Assembly: GCA_949752745.1 (NCBI GenBank)
Contig: OX457027.1
Coordinates: 56,238,053-56,302,052, forward strand
Length of the DNA stretch: 64,000 nt
Origin: Protula sp. h YS-2021
Lineage: Eukaryota > Annelida > Polychaeta > Sabellida > Serpulidae
Reading direction: 5' to 3'
The notes beneath the pieces were generated by a model. That model saw nothing but the letters and a program-made list of their open reading frames with translations. It had not been told where the DNA came from and did not search any database. Positions 33,801 to 46,600 of the stretch are shown piece by piece; within the stretch, counting starts at the first letter, position 1, and each line of letters begins with the position of its first letter. Made by a program: the position numbers and the translations under genes.

Positions 33801-34850
33801 AGTTTGCACTTGGAACTCTGGCACTTTTAGCCAACGCTAAAAAAGTACCTTGCTCTGGAGCCCCCCACTGCGACGCCGGTCTAATAGGAAGCTCTTCTTT
33901 TGTACACGGGTTCTCCACTTCTACCCCCGCCAGTTGTACGATCTCCTTAAGCCTGATGGGGTGTCAGTGCATCTACTTCTCCATCCAGATAGACAGACGT
34001 CGGTCTAATAAGAAGCCCTTTTTAGTCATTTTTTGCAGTTTCTGGTTGAGCCATTATTATATATTGCTAGGTATCGCTTGTACTTGGGTTTTACAGTATT
34101 TTTGTAACCCATTCTGAGTTTGAATATTGAGTGTTAATGATGGGCACTTCGTTGTTTCCCGCTGTTTCTGTAGGTTTAAGCAGTTCTGACTTAAAACCTA
34201 TTTCGCCGACAGACATGAACTTTTTACATTGTTTAGTTGACAATGTTGTCCTTCTATTAGTGTAAAATTCATATCTGTACGTTGCGCCATTGATTGGATG
34301 CCCTTACGCTGTTTTCAGACGGTTAGATTGACAATGCGCATTTCTTCCCCATGTGGAGAAAAACCAAGAAACCGGTCTTCAAAGAGTTTTTAAGTCTCTG
34401 AAGGTATATGGACTATTTTTTAAAGAACATTAAAGAAAACAGCGTAAGGGCATAAATATAGCGTTTTAACTATAATAGCACTTCACATGTATTGCTCAAA
34501 GCATACATAGTTTTTTAAGTAACATTTATACCTAAAATAAACAAAAAAATGTGTCGCTTTTATATCAATTCACTTAGACCAATTACAGTTTTATAACGCG
34601 AGTAATTCAACGGGAAATCGTGAAAAACGTCTTTTTGTGGCCTATCTACAAAAAGTTTACTTCTAGTTTCTTCAACATTTGACAAACTGAAATTTAAAAC
34701 ACCGCCCCCCTCCCCCCTCAAAGAATAAAAATGCTTCCAGAAAAAGACTGTTACGCACGGATTTGGAATGACTTGTAGCATTGCTAACTGAAGCACAAAA
34801 ACCTTTTGACTATGGGTGACTAAGTTGACGTTCTTTGACTAGGTGGGCAA
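33801..34850. other. Non-coding; foldback pair 34280/34440
   Basis: No gene recognised. TGCCCTTACGCTGTTTTC at about 34299 and GAAAACAGCGTAAGGGCA at about 34436 are inverted copies. They suggest a small TIR element of about 150 bp. Confidence 0.5.
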
Positions 34851-35050
34851 GACAATGACTCCCAGCGGGACGATTCACGCACCAACTGGTTGCCATGCGT
34901 GTCCATGACTTTTTTAAAAAAAACCCAAAACGCGGAGTGCTTGTTTTGTAATAGTTTGTAGCCAAACGCGGTGTGATATTTTTGTAGAAAATGAAAAATA
35001 TTGAATGAAAAATACCCTTTTTTAACGAAATTGGGACTCCGCGTGGACTA
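34850..35050 (-). repeat. Dispersed repeat family, copy 3 (inverted)
   Basis: Read on the minus strand it carries AATTTCGTTAAAAAAGGGTA and TTTTCATTCA, then CGCGTTTGGCT, matching the family at 39650-39935. An expanded TTA repeat abuts it. Confidence 0.5.
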
Positions 35051-35056
35051 TTAATA

Positions 35057-35220
<164 letters not shown>

Positions 35221-36079
35221 TTTTATTTGCTTGTTTGTTTATTTTTGGCCTAAGGTGTTTTCGTTTCAGCCCAAGACGACGCCTCGTGGTAAAACAAAAA
35301 GAAGTTAAGCACTTCTGAAGCTGCCTTTTGGTTCTTTTTCTGCAAAACAACTGGTATCAGACAAAAAAATTGTAATTTTATTGCAACATTCTGTATGATT
35401 TCAACACCAGATTGCCTTTTGGGAAATATTTATATGGGCTTGATTTCGCTGTATTAGAATTTTCTGATGGCATTGATAAAGAACTTATCAATTGGTGGAT
35501 TAACAAGATAAATAACAACTTCAGATTTGATGTTCATAATTGGAATTGCCACTTGTTTGATTTTATGCACTTGGTTACAATTTCAATCCCATAGTAACCA
35601 TATGGTAAAGGTGTGGTTGGTCACACATGGTCAAACATATGCACTATGACCACATGTATGGAATAACATATGTTAACAATACAGGGTAGGACACGAAATT
35701 AGCGGAGGTCCGGAGGTTTTAGTTCAAATTTTGACTCTGCCCTCTGAATTTCTAGTAAATTTCTTCAAGGTGGCATCGCGTTATAGTTCAGTACCTATCA
35801 TTCATACATATTTGCGCAAGATTTCGACAACAGTTTCTTATCTTTATGCTAGAATTTAAATATTTATTGCAAATATTGATTGCCACGAAATGACATCTTG
35901 TTATAAAATGATCAAGTATATCGTAACATGGATGTGTGCTGTGTAAAGGCATACAAACTGCAACCTTCGCACCGATGTCAATACAACTGAATTGACATTT
36001 CCGGCAGTGTGTACGCGGTCAATTCGGGGATTTGAGGATAACAGGACAAAAAAAAAGAGCAAATGAAGCTCTGCCATAG

Positions 36080-36310
36080 TGAGTCAGTGTACTCTATAAA
36101 TACCTTTTTCGTGAGGAATTGCGTTCCCGTAATACAGTTATGCATTTAGACCCTGAATTACGGCCAACGATCAGTGATTTATTGAATATTGGAAAAATGG
36201 GTGAGATGAAAAGACCAGCGATTATCGGGTATATGAATGAACTCAAATTAAGACTCTACAGGCGTACTCACGATCCATATGAGATTATCTTAATCTTTAG
36301 TTTGCCCTCC
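36080..36310 (+). other. Possible kinase subdomain-XI-like exon or pseudo-exon
   Basis: The frame reads YLFREELRSRNTVMHLDPEL and continues RPTISDLLNIGKMGEM. The DPE.RPT..DLL pattern is what the end of a Ser/Thr kinase domain (subdomain XI, NEK-like) looks like. There is no convincing splice donor and no other kinase motif nearby. It may be a lone exon, a retrocopy fragment or a chance match. Confidence 0.2.
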
Positions 36311-36379
36311 AAAACATTGGGCTGTATTTTGGCAGTGTCATATGTCAGGTACCTGTACACAGCGCGTGCGTATCAATAA

Positions 36380-39300
36380 CCCAGTTTCGAAGGGGCTTAT
36401 ACGCACGTGCCATATTTTTTTTGAAGGCAATACTGTTTTTAGAGACACAGAAAATATATGAAACCAGTAATAAAAATGTAGACTTGTAACGAAGGGCGCT
36501 CTGACTGTTTTATTCATAGCTTGGGGGTTTACATGTTTGGTAGAGAGGTCAGGGAAAGGAAAAAGAACAATATTTCAAGCAGTTTAACAAAGTAAGTAGT
36601 TTTGCAAGGAAGTATAAGGTGGTATACTAAAACAAAATCAAGGACATCATGAAGGGTTTTATACATCATGCATAGTTTGAAAAAGTTGTAGTCAATGTCT
36701 GGTCTTATTATGGGTAAAAATCCTTCGCGCTTGTTTCTTAAAAAAAGAGATGTTATATAACACACAACATCATGACCGGAATATGTTTGTTTACTATGTG
36801 GGTGTGTTTTCAAGGTGATGTCGGATTGGTTGCTGTGCCGTTACAATAAAACATCTCCTGTGGATAACTGGAAAAAAAACATGTGTCGTACAAGGTTATG
36901 ACTTTTACAGGTATGTAAGTTTCTTGGGTCTCATTGTGTGTTTCAAATAATTCAAATTCAGCCGGACCGAGAAGTCTTTATAAACATATTTTACGTAACC
37001 AATGGTCACCAAGGCGGGGTTTTCGAAATAAGCGTCTTTTTTTCAACAGATTTGTTGCACTGGTATTCCCACGCATTTTATTCTAGTTGTAGAAGTACCG
37101 AGTAATATCACTTAACAACATCTAAAGTGACTCTTCACTATTCATCGAAATAAAATACTGGAGCGGTTTCACATTTATTATCGCTATTCAGTTCAGTCCT
37201 TAGCATTACACATTACAAATAAGTAAAAACACTTACTGGGGATCAAGGGCTAAAACAGCTTTCAGAACTGCAATAAATTCAGAGCAAATTGCACGAAGCA
37301 TGTGATAGCGTTTAGTTTTTACTGGAAAATAACGGTTTTGAAAATAAAGATTTTTTTAAATTTCAGATTTGAACATCCTTTTCAACTTGAAATTTGAATA
37401 TGTCATACAGTGTTTGCCAGAATTACAAATATTAAAATACAAAAAAAGGCCCGCTCCAAAGTTTAACCAATGAAATGCGAGTTTACAGTTGCTTGGCAAT
37501 CTTTGCATAGAAGGAGAAAAGCTGCACATTAATTCGATAATTGGCGGTATTTCTGTGTGCACAGAGACAGTTTCCATGTTTTTGAAGCAATTTTTGCCTA
37601 AAAAATAAATTGATCAGTTTAGCTAAATGAAACTTGTGACTTGAAATATCAATAGGTATAGCATAGTGCTTTGAGAACAACCATGGGGACGGTAAGTGAA
37701 GCTAAGTCGATCGAAAACGCCTTGATTTGTGGCGACCTGTCCTTTGCAGTCTTCAAATGTCCTAATTCAAGGACGCCCTTCAAGTGTGCATGTACTTAGC
37801 CTGACCTTGCCGTTCTATGTTTTGTCAATACTCCCAGTTTAGATCTTTAGAATTTTGTTAGTCCTGTGAGGTTTTGGCAAATCACACGTTCTTGACCACA
37901 CTGTGAAACAACCCCACATCTAATTAAACTTAAGGCTTGGGGCTACTTTTCACAAAGACTGGTACAGATTTCACATGCGTTGTATTTACACGACTAAAAA
38001 AAGTGAACAGTTCACACAGTCTTATAATAAAAATTGTCTTTTGTGGACACATTTTAATAACCACTACCATGGATATAAGATTTCTCACGAACAGACGGAC
38101 CCACTGACAAGTAAGCACACCCTTAAGTAAAAACACTTGGGAAAATCTTGAACAATAGTACACAGTAAATAAAATTGTAGGTCTATTGATCAACAAGAGT
38201 CACTGGTAAAAAGTGATCTTAATTTTGAAGTGGTCTTATTTTTTTCACAAAATGGGAGTGAACTGAAATGGGACTGTTGAAAAAAAAGAGTCTCACTTCT
38301 GGGATGTTACTAATTATAGAACGATTTGATCACGGGGATCTAGTGTATAGAGTTTTGTTTCAGTTCAAAATGGAACGCTGGACTAGAACCACAACTCATT
38401 GCAACTGGTGGATTATTTCCACTATACACTTTGCCCACAACTTTTTACGCATAAACAAAACATGTTGTCAAAAACTGAATTCTATTTTTTTTTTAATTAT
38501 TTCGTTTTTTGAGAGCAGTTAAACTTTTAAAGTCATCAGTCCGGTTAACATTTACACTTCAATTTTTCTAGCACTTTTCAGAAATGAATGTAATCACATA
38601 GATCTGAAGAAATTAAGGGTGGGGGGGGGGGGGGTGGGGCATCTTTGATGTACGCACACAGGGAGGGTGGGTGGGGAGTTTTAGGCTCTTTCGTACCTTC
38701 GAATACACTAAAATCAATGGGGAACGTCACAAAAAGTATGTGTATATTTTGATCATATCCGCGAAGGCACTTTATGGATGGTCCCTTGTACATAAAAAAG
38801 AGAACCCATGGACTGATCACAATGTCCTCTGACGTCACTATTGTTAATTTTATTTCAACCCTTTGAACTATGTAATAAAGTAATAAACATTCTGAAACAT
38901 TCTTGCGTATATTGTTTTGAAATATGTGGATTAAAATTCACCTTGAATGATTCTCTGTCAAGGTGACAAATTTAATTAGTAAAAGAAGACTTCTCACTTG
39001 CCCAAGTGATTTTAAATGTTTTGCTCTTTAATGCAATCGATAAAATCAATATGATATCATACCAGTAGATTGATATTAACTTGTAGTATTTTGCTGGTTT
39101 CCGTCACGTTTTATATAGCTCGCCATTCATGGCATGCAAACGTCAGGCAACACGGTCCGAAAAAAAGCGCAGAGTCAATCAGCCCTGCCTTAATCTGTTA
39201 GAAGTGACTGTTTCACATTTTGGATCTTGAACTGAGCAAAGGATATAACAAATATCTGGTAGAGTAGAAACATCAAAACTTTATCCAGTAAAAAAAAAAA

Positions 39301-39649
39301 TCTGTTCCAATTCTGTACGAGTGACAGCAGTAAAGTCACGTGACTTTTTCCTCAAGAGGCTCGAATGAGATCATGAAAGAACTGATGGGGAAAATTCTTC
39401 GGAAATAATGCAGAAAATTAGTTAAAACGTTCAGACCCAGAGAAAAATTACTGATATCACTTTTTTCACAGTAAATGTTTAAATTTTGGCAGGGATCCAT
39501 TATCATCTCATGGACGTTGCTAGCATTGACGTAATGCGTGTGGACGCTAAATAATGTTCATTGTTTGCCTGTCATTTCACGATTTCAGATGGACCGGTAG
39601 TGACCGGAACTGGTAATTCTTAGTATGTAATCCGTATATACGGTCTGTA
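36380..39649. other. Gene-free AT-rich stretch
   Basis: No exon with both family similarity and splice context was found. Contains a G-run at 38621-38638. Short open frames look random. Confidence 0.4.
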
Positions 39650-39935
39650 CCCGGGGGGAGCACTTGGTATTATATGTGTTACCATTAGTGTCGAAAAAAT
39701 GCCGAGAAATGGGGGTAGTTCTGAGGCCAGACGCGGTCAGCTCGGATTGCCAATTTCGTTTTAAAAGGGGGTATTTTTCATTCAGTACTCTTGCATTTAC
39801 TAAAAAAAGGGGGCGGGGGTTATTTCGGAATTCCACTCCGCGTTTGGTTAAAAAAGGAGTTTTTATTTAAAACTGGGCACTCTGTGTTTAGGAGTCGTTT
39901 TTAAAAATTAGTCACAGGCTTGGTAACCCAGTTGG
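39650..39935 (+). repeat. Dispersed repeat family, copy 2
   Basis: Same ordered phrases as 20580-20880, in the same orientation, including GAGGCCAGACGCGGTCAGC and CTCTGTGTTTAGGAGTCG. Divergence is moderate. Confidence 0.65.
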
Positions 39936-41740
39936 TACGCGAGTGGTCCCAGGGGTCTGTACGGCAGGCTAAGAAAAGGATATGTTAAAAAAAGTTCTCA
40001 CGTGCATGGTCCAAAATGCTCAAGGCATCATGGTCCAAAATGCTCAAGGCATCAGTTTCCGCACTTACAGCTGTTTTGTGTCTGGAGTGTTGACTAGTGA
40101 TTTGGATATTTGGTCCCATACAAATTCATAAGTTCTGTTTCTAGAATATATATATAAACATGAATTCAACTTCATAGCTGTTATTTTATTGATATTGTAG
40201 CGTGACTTGAATAACTCTTATAAAGGACGCAACAGAATGCACAGCAACTAAAAACCCATTTCGCATGCATATTCAGTAGTCAATTGTGTAAGCAACGCAT
40301 TTTTTCTCACAGAAAGAGCAGGGGCACGAAGGTGAAATAGTGGAAAAGGGGTGTTACGCCCTGAGAAAAAAGGAATGTAGTTTTATGTCGTTCAGAATTC
40401 AACCTGCCTTCAGAGGATTAAAGTGCTTGTAGCAATTTGGGCTTTGGAACATCTTGAAAATGGGATTCTGTGAAACAGGGAAATTCCCGGTTTCCACATC
40501 AAGTTGTGATTTTGCAGAAAGCCCCAAAATAAAGGACTATTTGTTTTAAATGGATTTTTACACTTTGGGACTCGTACTCTGGTTGAGTCGCAACTTGCCA
40601 CGGCGTAGGAATTTCTCTTCCCCCTCTGGAGTGTAACCCGAAGGCAAACAAACAGTGCTGCCAGTCAATACTTGATCAAAACCATTCATGGGGTAAATCA
40701 AGCAAGCTGATGTTATACTTATTTCAATTACACAGCAAATACTGTTGCTGCATCACAGAGTAGATATAATTTCAATAAAGTTTGACAGAGCTTCATTTCA
40801 CACCAAACCTCATAGTTTATCGAAACCAGATAAATCATTTATAGATCTACGCAGGAAGCAAACAATGTTAAGGGCACGGGATAAAATAATAACATTACTA
40901 ACCCCCATTTGGTTCACGTACGTGCTTGTGAAGTAGAAAAGGGTTCTGCTCTTATTTTACCATCAGCCTTGAAGCCACAAACACGTGTCCATGAAACACT
41001 GACGTCATGTGACATCAGATTGATGCATCAGTGCCAGTTATCACTGAAGTAATTGGGGGGCCTCTAATTTTTGGGTTACAAAAATGAAGCTCGGCATTGT
41101 TTCTGACCTTGCAATAAATAAATAGTAAAACAAATAAAAGTTAAAGCGGATAGTTTAGTTTGCACACTTATTTTTTGCAGTATTTAAGGATTGATTAATA
41201 TTGATGTATAAATAATTCATTATCAGTGATTATTGATCCCGCTAGAGTAGACGCTGATCTAGTACATTTCTTGATGCCAGTTTAATTCTTTTTCAAATTC
41301 CGTTCAAAATACAACGCCACCAAACCTGTGCTTTGTGGCATCTTGAATGTGGAGTGTATTGGCGGACTAGAACAGTCAAATCTTGTTATAACGGCATCGG
41401 ATAATGACATACCCCTTTACAAACAGTTTTTTCTGGTTCTGGGTAAATGATTCCTTTTTTTAATATATCAAACATAGAAATATGTAAATGATATCTTTTC
41501 CGTTCGTTCGTTCGTTCGTTACAAGGAGATTATTGTTTTTTAGGGATTTCGTTCGTTACAAAGAGGTTGTTTTTTTCTTATATATACAAGTGTTTCGTTT
41601 AAAAAGTTTCAACGAGAAAAATGCAACATATATTGAAAATCAGAACAAGTACAGCCTGGGCTATGTTGAATTTAAATCCAGAAGTAAATTCAAGATATTT
41701 CCGATATAAACATTAATGGAACCTAAGGCAGGTTCTGGAT
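39936..41740. other. Non-coding with minor tandem repeats
   Basis: A 24-bp unit (ATGGTCCAAAATGCTCAAGG and four more bases) is duplicated at about 40009-40052, and CGTT is repeated at about 41501-41519. No gene recognised. Confidence 0.45.
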
Positions 41741-43390
41741 GTTATTACTCCCCCCGCCGCCGCGTAGCGCGAAGCGCGGAACTATAGGATTCGGGTCCAT
41801 CCGTCCGTCCGTCTGTCGGTCCGTCCGTCGACACTTTTTTGTCGGCGCTGTATCTCCGAAACCACTAAAACGATTCATTGTTCTCTTGCACGTGCAAAGA
41901 CTGTATAGTGGAGCTGCGCAATGAGGGGTTATTTTTTTATTCCCCACAGGTAGAACCTGTGGGGAATATATGCGATCGACCGCGTGTCGGTCTGTCGGTC
42001 TCTCGACCGGTCTGCCGGCCTGTCGGTCTGTCATCAAGAACTTGTTAACACGATAACTTAAAAACTCCTGCAAGAATTTTAATGAAACTTGGTATGTAGC
42101 TTCTATGGGAACAAACACAGATCGGTATTGTAAATGGACCAGATTCGTCCAAGGAAAATGGACCGGCTGGACTTAGAAAATTTCAGCTCTTGATTGACTA
42201 TTGTTAACACGATATCTCAAGAACAACTACAAGGATTGTAATGAAACTTGGTGTGTAGCTTCTGTGGCCACTGACATGGATCGGTATTGTAAATGGGTTA
42301 CGTTGGCCCAAGGATAATGAACCAAATGGACTTTGAAATTTACCAAATCCTGGAAATTATTCAGCATCGGAATGACTATGTTAACACGACATCGCAAGAA
42401 CAACTGCAGGGATTTTAGTGAAACTTGGTTTGTAGCGTCTATGGGCACTAACAAGGATCGGTAGCGTAAATGAGTTAGGTTGGCCCAAGGAAAATCAACC
42501 AATTGAACTTCGAAATTTAATAAGTCTTGGAAATTATTCAGCATCGGAATGAGTTTGTTAACAGGATATCTCAAGAACAACTGCAGTGATTTTAATGAAA
42601 CTTGGTATGTAGCTTCTATGGAACAAACACATATCAGTATTATAAACGGACCAGGCTTTTCCAAGGAAAATGGACCAGCTAGACTTGGAACATTTCAGCT
42701 CTTGATTGACTATTGATGGTCGTGTTAAACTGATGGGGGGGGGGCTGGGCTGTGGGGAATATGTGGGCTATGCACACTGCTCTAGTTTTAAGATTTTCAC
42801 ATAAATTGGGAAATTGGGAAAACTTTGAAAATTCAACACAATTGACCTGTTCAATGGGTGTTTGTCGGCGCCATATCTCCGTAACCATTGAAGCGATTCA
42901 ATTGTCCTCTTGCATCTACACAGACTATACAATGGACCTGTGCAACGAGGGGTTATTTTGAGATTTTCACAAAAATTAGGAAAATGGGATAAATTTGAAA
43001 ATACAGCACAATTGACCAATCAAATGGATGTTTGTCGTATTGAAATCCTGTGATTGCACGACTGTTGGGGACTTTTTTACTGACAAACTTGTTTATTCCC
43101 CACAGGTAGAACCTGTGAGGAATATCTGCGATAGTTCGTGTGCCGGTCTGTCGGGCTGTCATCAAGAGCTTGTTAACACGATAACTTAAAAACTCCTGCA
43201 AGGAATTTAATGAAATTTGGTACATAGCTTCTGTGGGAACAAACACAGATCGGCATTGTACATGGGTCAGGTCCGTCCAAGGAAAATGGACCAGCTGGAC
43301 TTTCAGCTCTTGATTGACTATTGATGGCCGTGTTTAACTGATGGGGGGTCTGTGGGGAATATGTGGGCTATGCACACCGCTCTAGTTAAA
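41740..43390. repeat. Satellite-like repeat patch with 13-bp-arm hairpins
   Basis: The phrase TGAAACTTGGTATGTAGCTT recurs at about 42084, 42241, 42419 and 42595, and again near 43210. The tandem part (about 42200-42600) has a period of 177-178 bp. Two hairpins with arms ATTCCCCACAGGT and ACCTGTGGGGAAT sit at 41939-41967 and 43095-43123; the second copy has one mismatch. C/T-rich CCGTCCGTC and GGTCTGTCGG runs accompany them. Open frames on the minus strand arise from the repeat and are not treated as protein. Confidence 0.75.
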
Positions 43391-43622
43391 TTTAAAGACT
43401 AATTCAAAACGCGGACTTTGGACACGGATTACATGGCGTGATGTTGGAATGAGAAGGAGGAGGAGGAAGGTGGAGCTTATTGTACTTTTTTCTCGTCTTG
43501 TTGTGGCCTCATTAGTCTGCTTTGAATCAAATATCTTTTATTTTTCGTTTTATGCTTGTTTTTCAGTGATACTTAGCTAAAGCATTGACAGCTCGAGGAA
43601 GTTGGTTGGGTGAACGGATATC

Positions 43623-46600
43623 ATGTGCAAAAAAATAAGCTATGGATTAAACCACTGCAATCCCAAGCTGTTTGTGAAATCTCAGGTAAATTATTTCACG
43701 TTGTTTTGTGGGTGGATTTGATCTTCCTAGAGGTAAGACGCTTAATTGGAATAATAAGATGCATCGACGGGTGTAACATTTATAAGAGATGTCTTTTTAT
43801 TTACAGTCTATATCATTATGATATGATATTATTATTTATAAACAGGCAAAGAGGTTCTTATAACAAGAGACTGATGGAAATACGTTTTGTTTTCAGTGGA
43901 GAATTCCTCGAATTGTGTACATACTGTATAGGATCGCAGTCGCGTTGTTTTTTGTCGTCTGGATTATTCTCTCTGGTGCCATAAAATACAACTGGGCATC
44001 GTCTGACGCTGACAGGCAAGTGTAAACAAAATCAAGACTGTTCGCTAATTTGTCGACGTCTATTCCCCGTAAACATTCCGACGCCGCCACAATATTGATT
44101 TGAAGTTGTGATGTCGTTCCGATCCAATCGCTATTCTTCATCGTTACTTTTGAAAAATATTCGTGAAAAAATACTTCACTGGTATCATGACCCAAGGGTG
44201 AGGGTACTTTGATGGAGGGTGACCATAGCGCCTTGTAATTATTGTTCATTTTTATAGAGTTATTCTAGATTAATGTTTTCCCGACGTCTCTCCAATATCG
44301 CTCTCCCGACGTCTGTAGAACGTGGTTTTTTCGACACCCATTGATACCTGTTTCGCTGCGATTACTATACGTCGGATAATCAACATCCATCCAACGACGG
44401 CAGGTGTTGCAGTTTTTAAACAATAAACAGGGGTTTAATCAATAGATAGGGCGAGAGATGGAGGCCCTTGAGTGCGTGTGCTAGTTTTCAACCAGTTTTT
44501 AACCAATGTGCGACTTCGCAAATTTGCTTACAGTTGGGAGGGGGGAGGCTGAAAAGTTAGGGTTTAAGGATTACATGCATACGGCTCTGTACTGCCGCCC
44601 CCCCCCCCCAACATCCCACCCCGACCCACTTCATGCTGGAACTGGACTATACAATGCATACAACGTGAATGAGGAGAACTTACCCACAAAAACAACAGGC
44701 TTTTTAAAAACTTAAAAACCGCAAACACAAACATGTTACTGTTTTAGTTATTTCTTGTTCCATTTATTAAGTTTAGTTTATTTTTTTTATGCCGAGAGAT
44801 AGGTTATAAGTAAACTGTTAATTCCAGTACGTATGTGATGTTAACGGAGCATCCTCTGTGCCTTATATCGATTTTTATAAGCAGTCGTAAAGATGTTGCT
44901 GATTACATTTTTGTATCTTCACTTTCAGGAAGAAATGGTTTATTTACATGACAAACTGGTCTTTTACGACGCTAACCCTAGGCGTCATTGCACAGGCTGT
45001 CATTTGCGTATATGACGCGCTAAACAAACGGCATAAGCAGCCTAAAAAACTACAAGTTAGCTATCCAGGTATGTAAACGCGTATGCACGGGAAGGGGTTG
45101 GAGCTGACGCTTTGACTGTGCTAACGTTACAGTACAAGGGTGTTGTAATATTTTTTCAGGGATAGGACGGGGGGGGTGGAGGGAGGGAGGGATCGAACAC
45201 TTAATATGGTACAGTCTAATCAATTCGTTCCTGATAATTCATTTTAGCGCTTTATTCACGCAAGCTTTGAGCTTGTTCAATCCTCTAAACTGTCGTTTTA
45301 TTTCGCAAGAAGAGCTTTTACAAGTAAAAGCGTAATGCGCGTTCTCCACTTTTAGATGGATTTCTGTTCTAGTTTATTCCTTTCACACAAGAGAAAAACA
45401 TTTTCTGTAGGAGGTTGAACAGTCCTATCCCACCATTCTCTCCTATCCCAAACTGGAGAAATACAGTGCTGTGAAAAAATGCGGAATATTTTGTTTAGAC
45501 CATGGTATACCACGATTATTACAGTCTTACTACATGCTGCAAGATCTGCGCCGCATTCTTATTCAAGAATGGAATGCCAAACACAGAAATCAATAACTGC
45601 ACTGCTTCCATACGTAGACCAGTTAACTCGTGCATCGCACAGCAAAGACATAACACGAGATATTGACAGCTTTTTAATTTAAAGAAATGTCCCCACGTGT
45701 GTCTGTGAGATCACGGCAATAAAAGTAATTGGTGACAATCTGTGCAGTTTCTTTTACTGTGTTGCCAAATGAACACTGTTTTCTTCCATAAAATTTCGTT
45801 TAGATCAAAATGACTGCAAAGTACGAAAAAAATGATCCCAAACTAAATATTCCACACCTTTTCACAGGCACTTACTTGGGCGTCTTTCTTGATTGCTCAA
45901 TAACCCTCGATGGACCCTACCCTCATGTGACATTCCGTAAAAAACAGATAATCAAGAAAATCCGCTGTCACTGCTGAAGTCTGAAATGGGTCGATTTTTA
46001 CTTACCACACCAAGAAGCAAAATTTGTCCTATAGCGAACAGTAAACTTTTTGGGCCGATTTCACAACTTAAGTCCAGACCTGATTTGGAGCAAACTCAGT
46101 CTAGACCGCGCTTAGGACTGGGTTTCAGACCATAGTGAATTTCACAGCTTCGGTTCAGACTACATTCATATGTGATCTTCTATGTCTGCAAAAACTGACA
46201 AAACCCTGTTTGGACCGGGGTTGAGACCTGGTTTCAGACCAGATCTAGACTTAAGTTGTGAAATCGGCCCTTTATGTCGACTGCATATGGCCATTTAACA
46301 TTTTCTTAACAACCTGTTTAGAGAAGCCCTTACCTTCTAAGAAGGTCCGGTTAGGCGTCATAGATGTAAGTTCAACAGATGTTGGCGGGATGGACATAGT
46401 CACAGTGTGGCTGCAACAACAGGCCATCGTGGAACGGTATTGGCACCGTTTTCATTGACCGGCAGCGGAAAAGTAAGTGGGACCACGGAGTCTCTGGTGC
46501 CGTAAAGGACTACCATGAGCAGTGTGCCCTGGCTGCAACAACAGGCCCTCGTGGAACGGTATTGGCACCGTTTTCATTGACCGGCAGCGGAAAAGTAAGT

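Noticed and set aside
42227..42664. Proteins with a recurring ATYQVSLK motif
   Set aside because: The motif is the minus-strand reading of the 178-bp repeat. No start, splice or family support.
43897..44019. GT donor at 44020 for exon 2
   Set aside because: It would put exon 3 in a frame reading EEMVYLHDKLV, losing the conserved KKWFIYMTNWSF.
45479..45682. Possible extra exon of the rolling-stone-like gene (contains RPWYTT)
   Set aside because: It lies inside the DIRS remnant, and its continuation does not match the family, whereas exon 4 at 50419 does in full.
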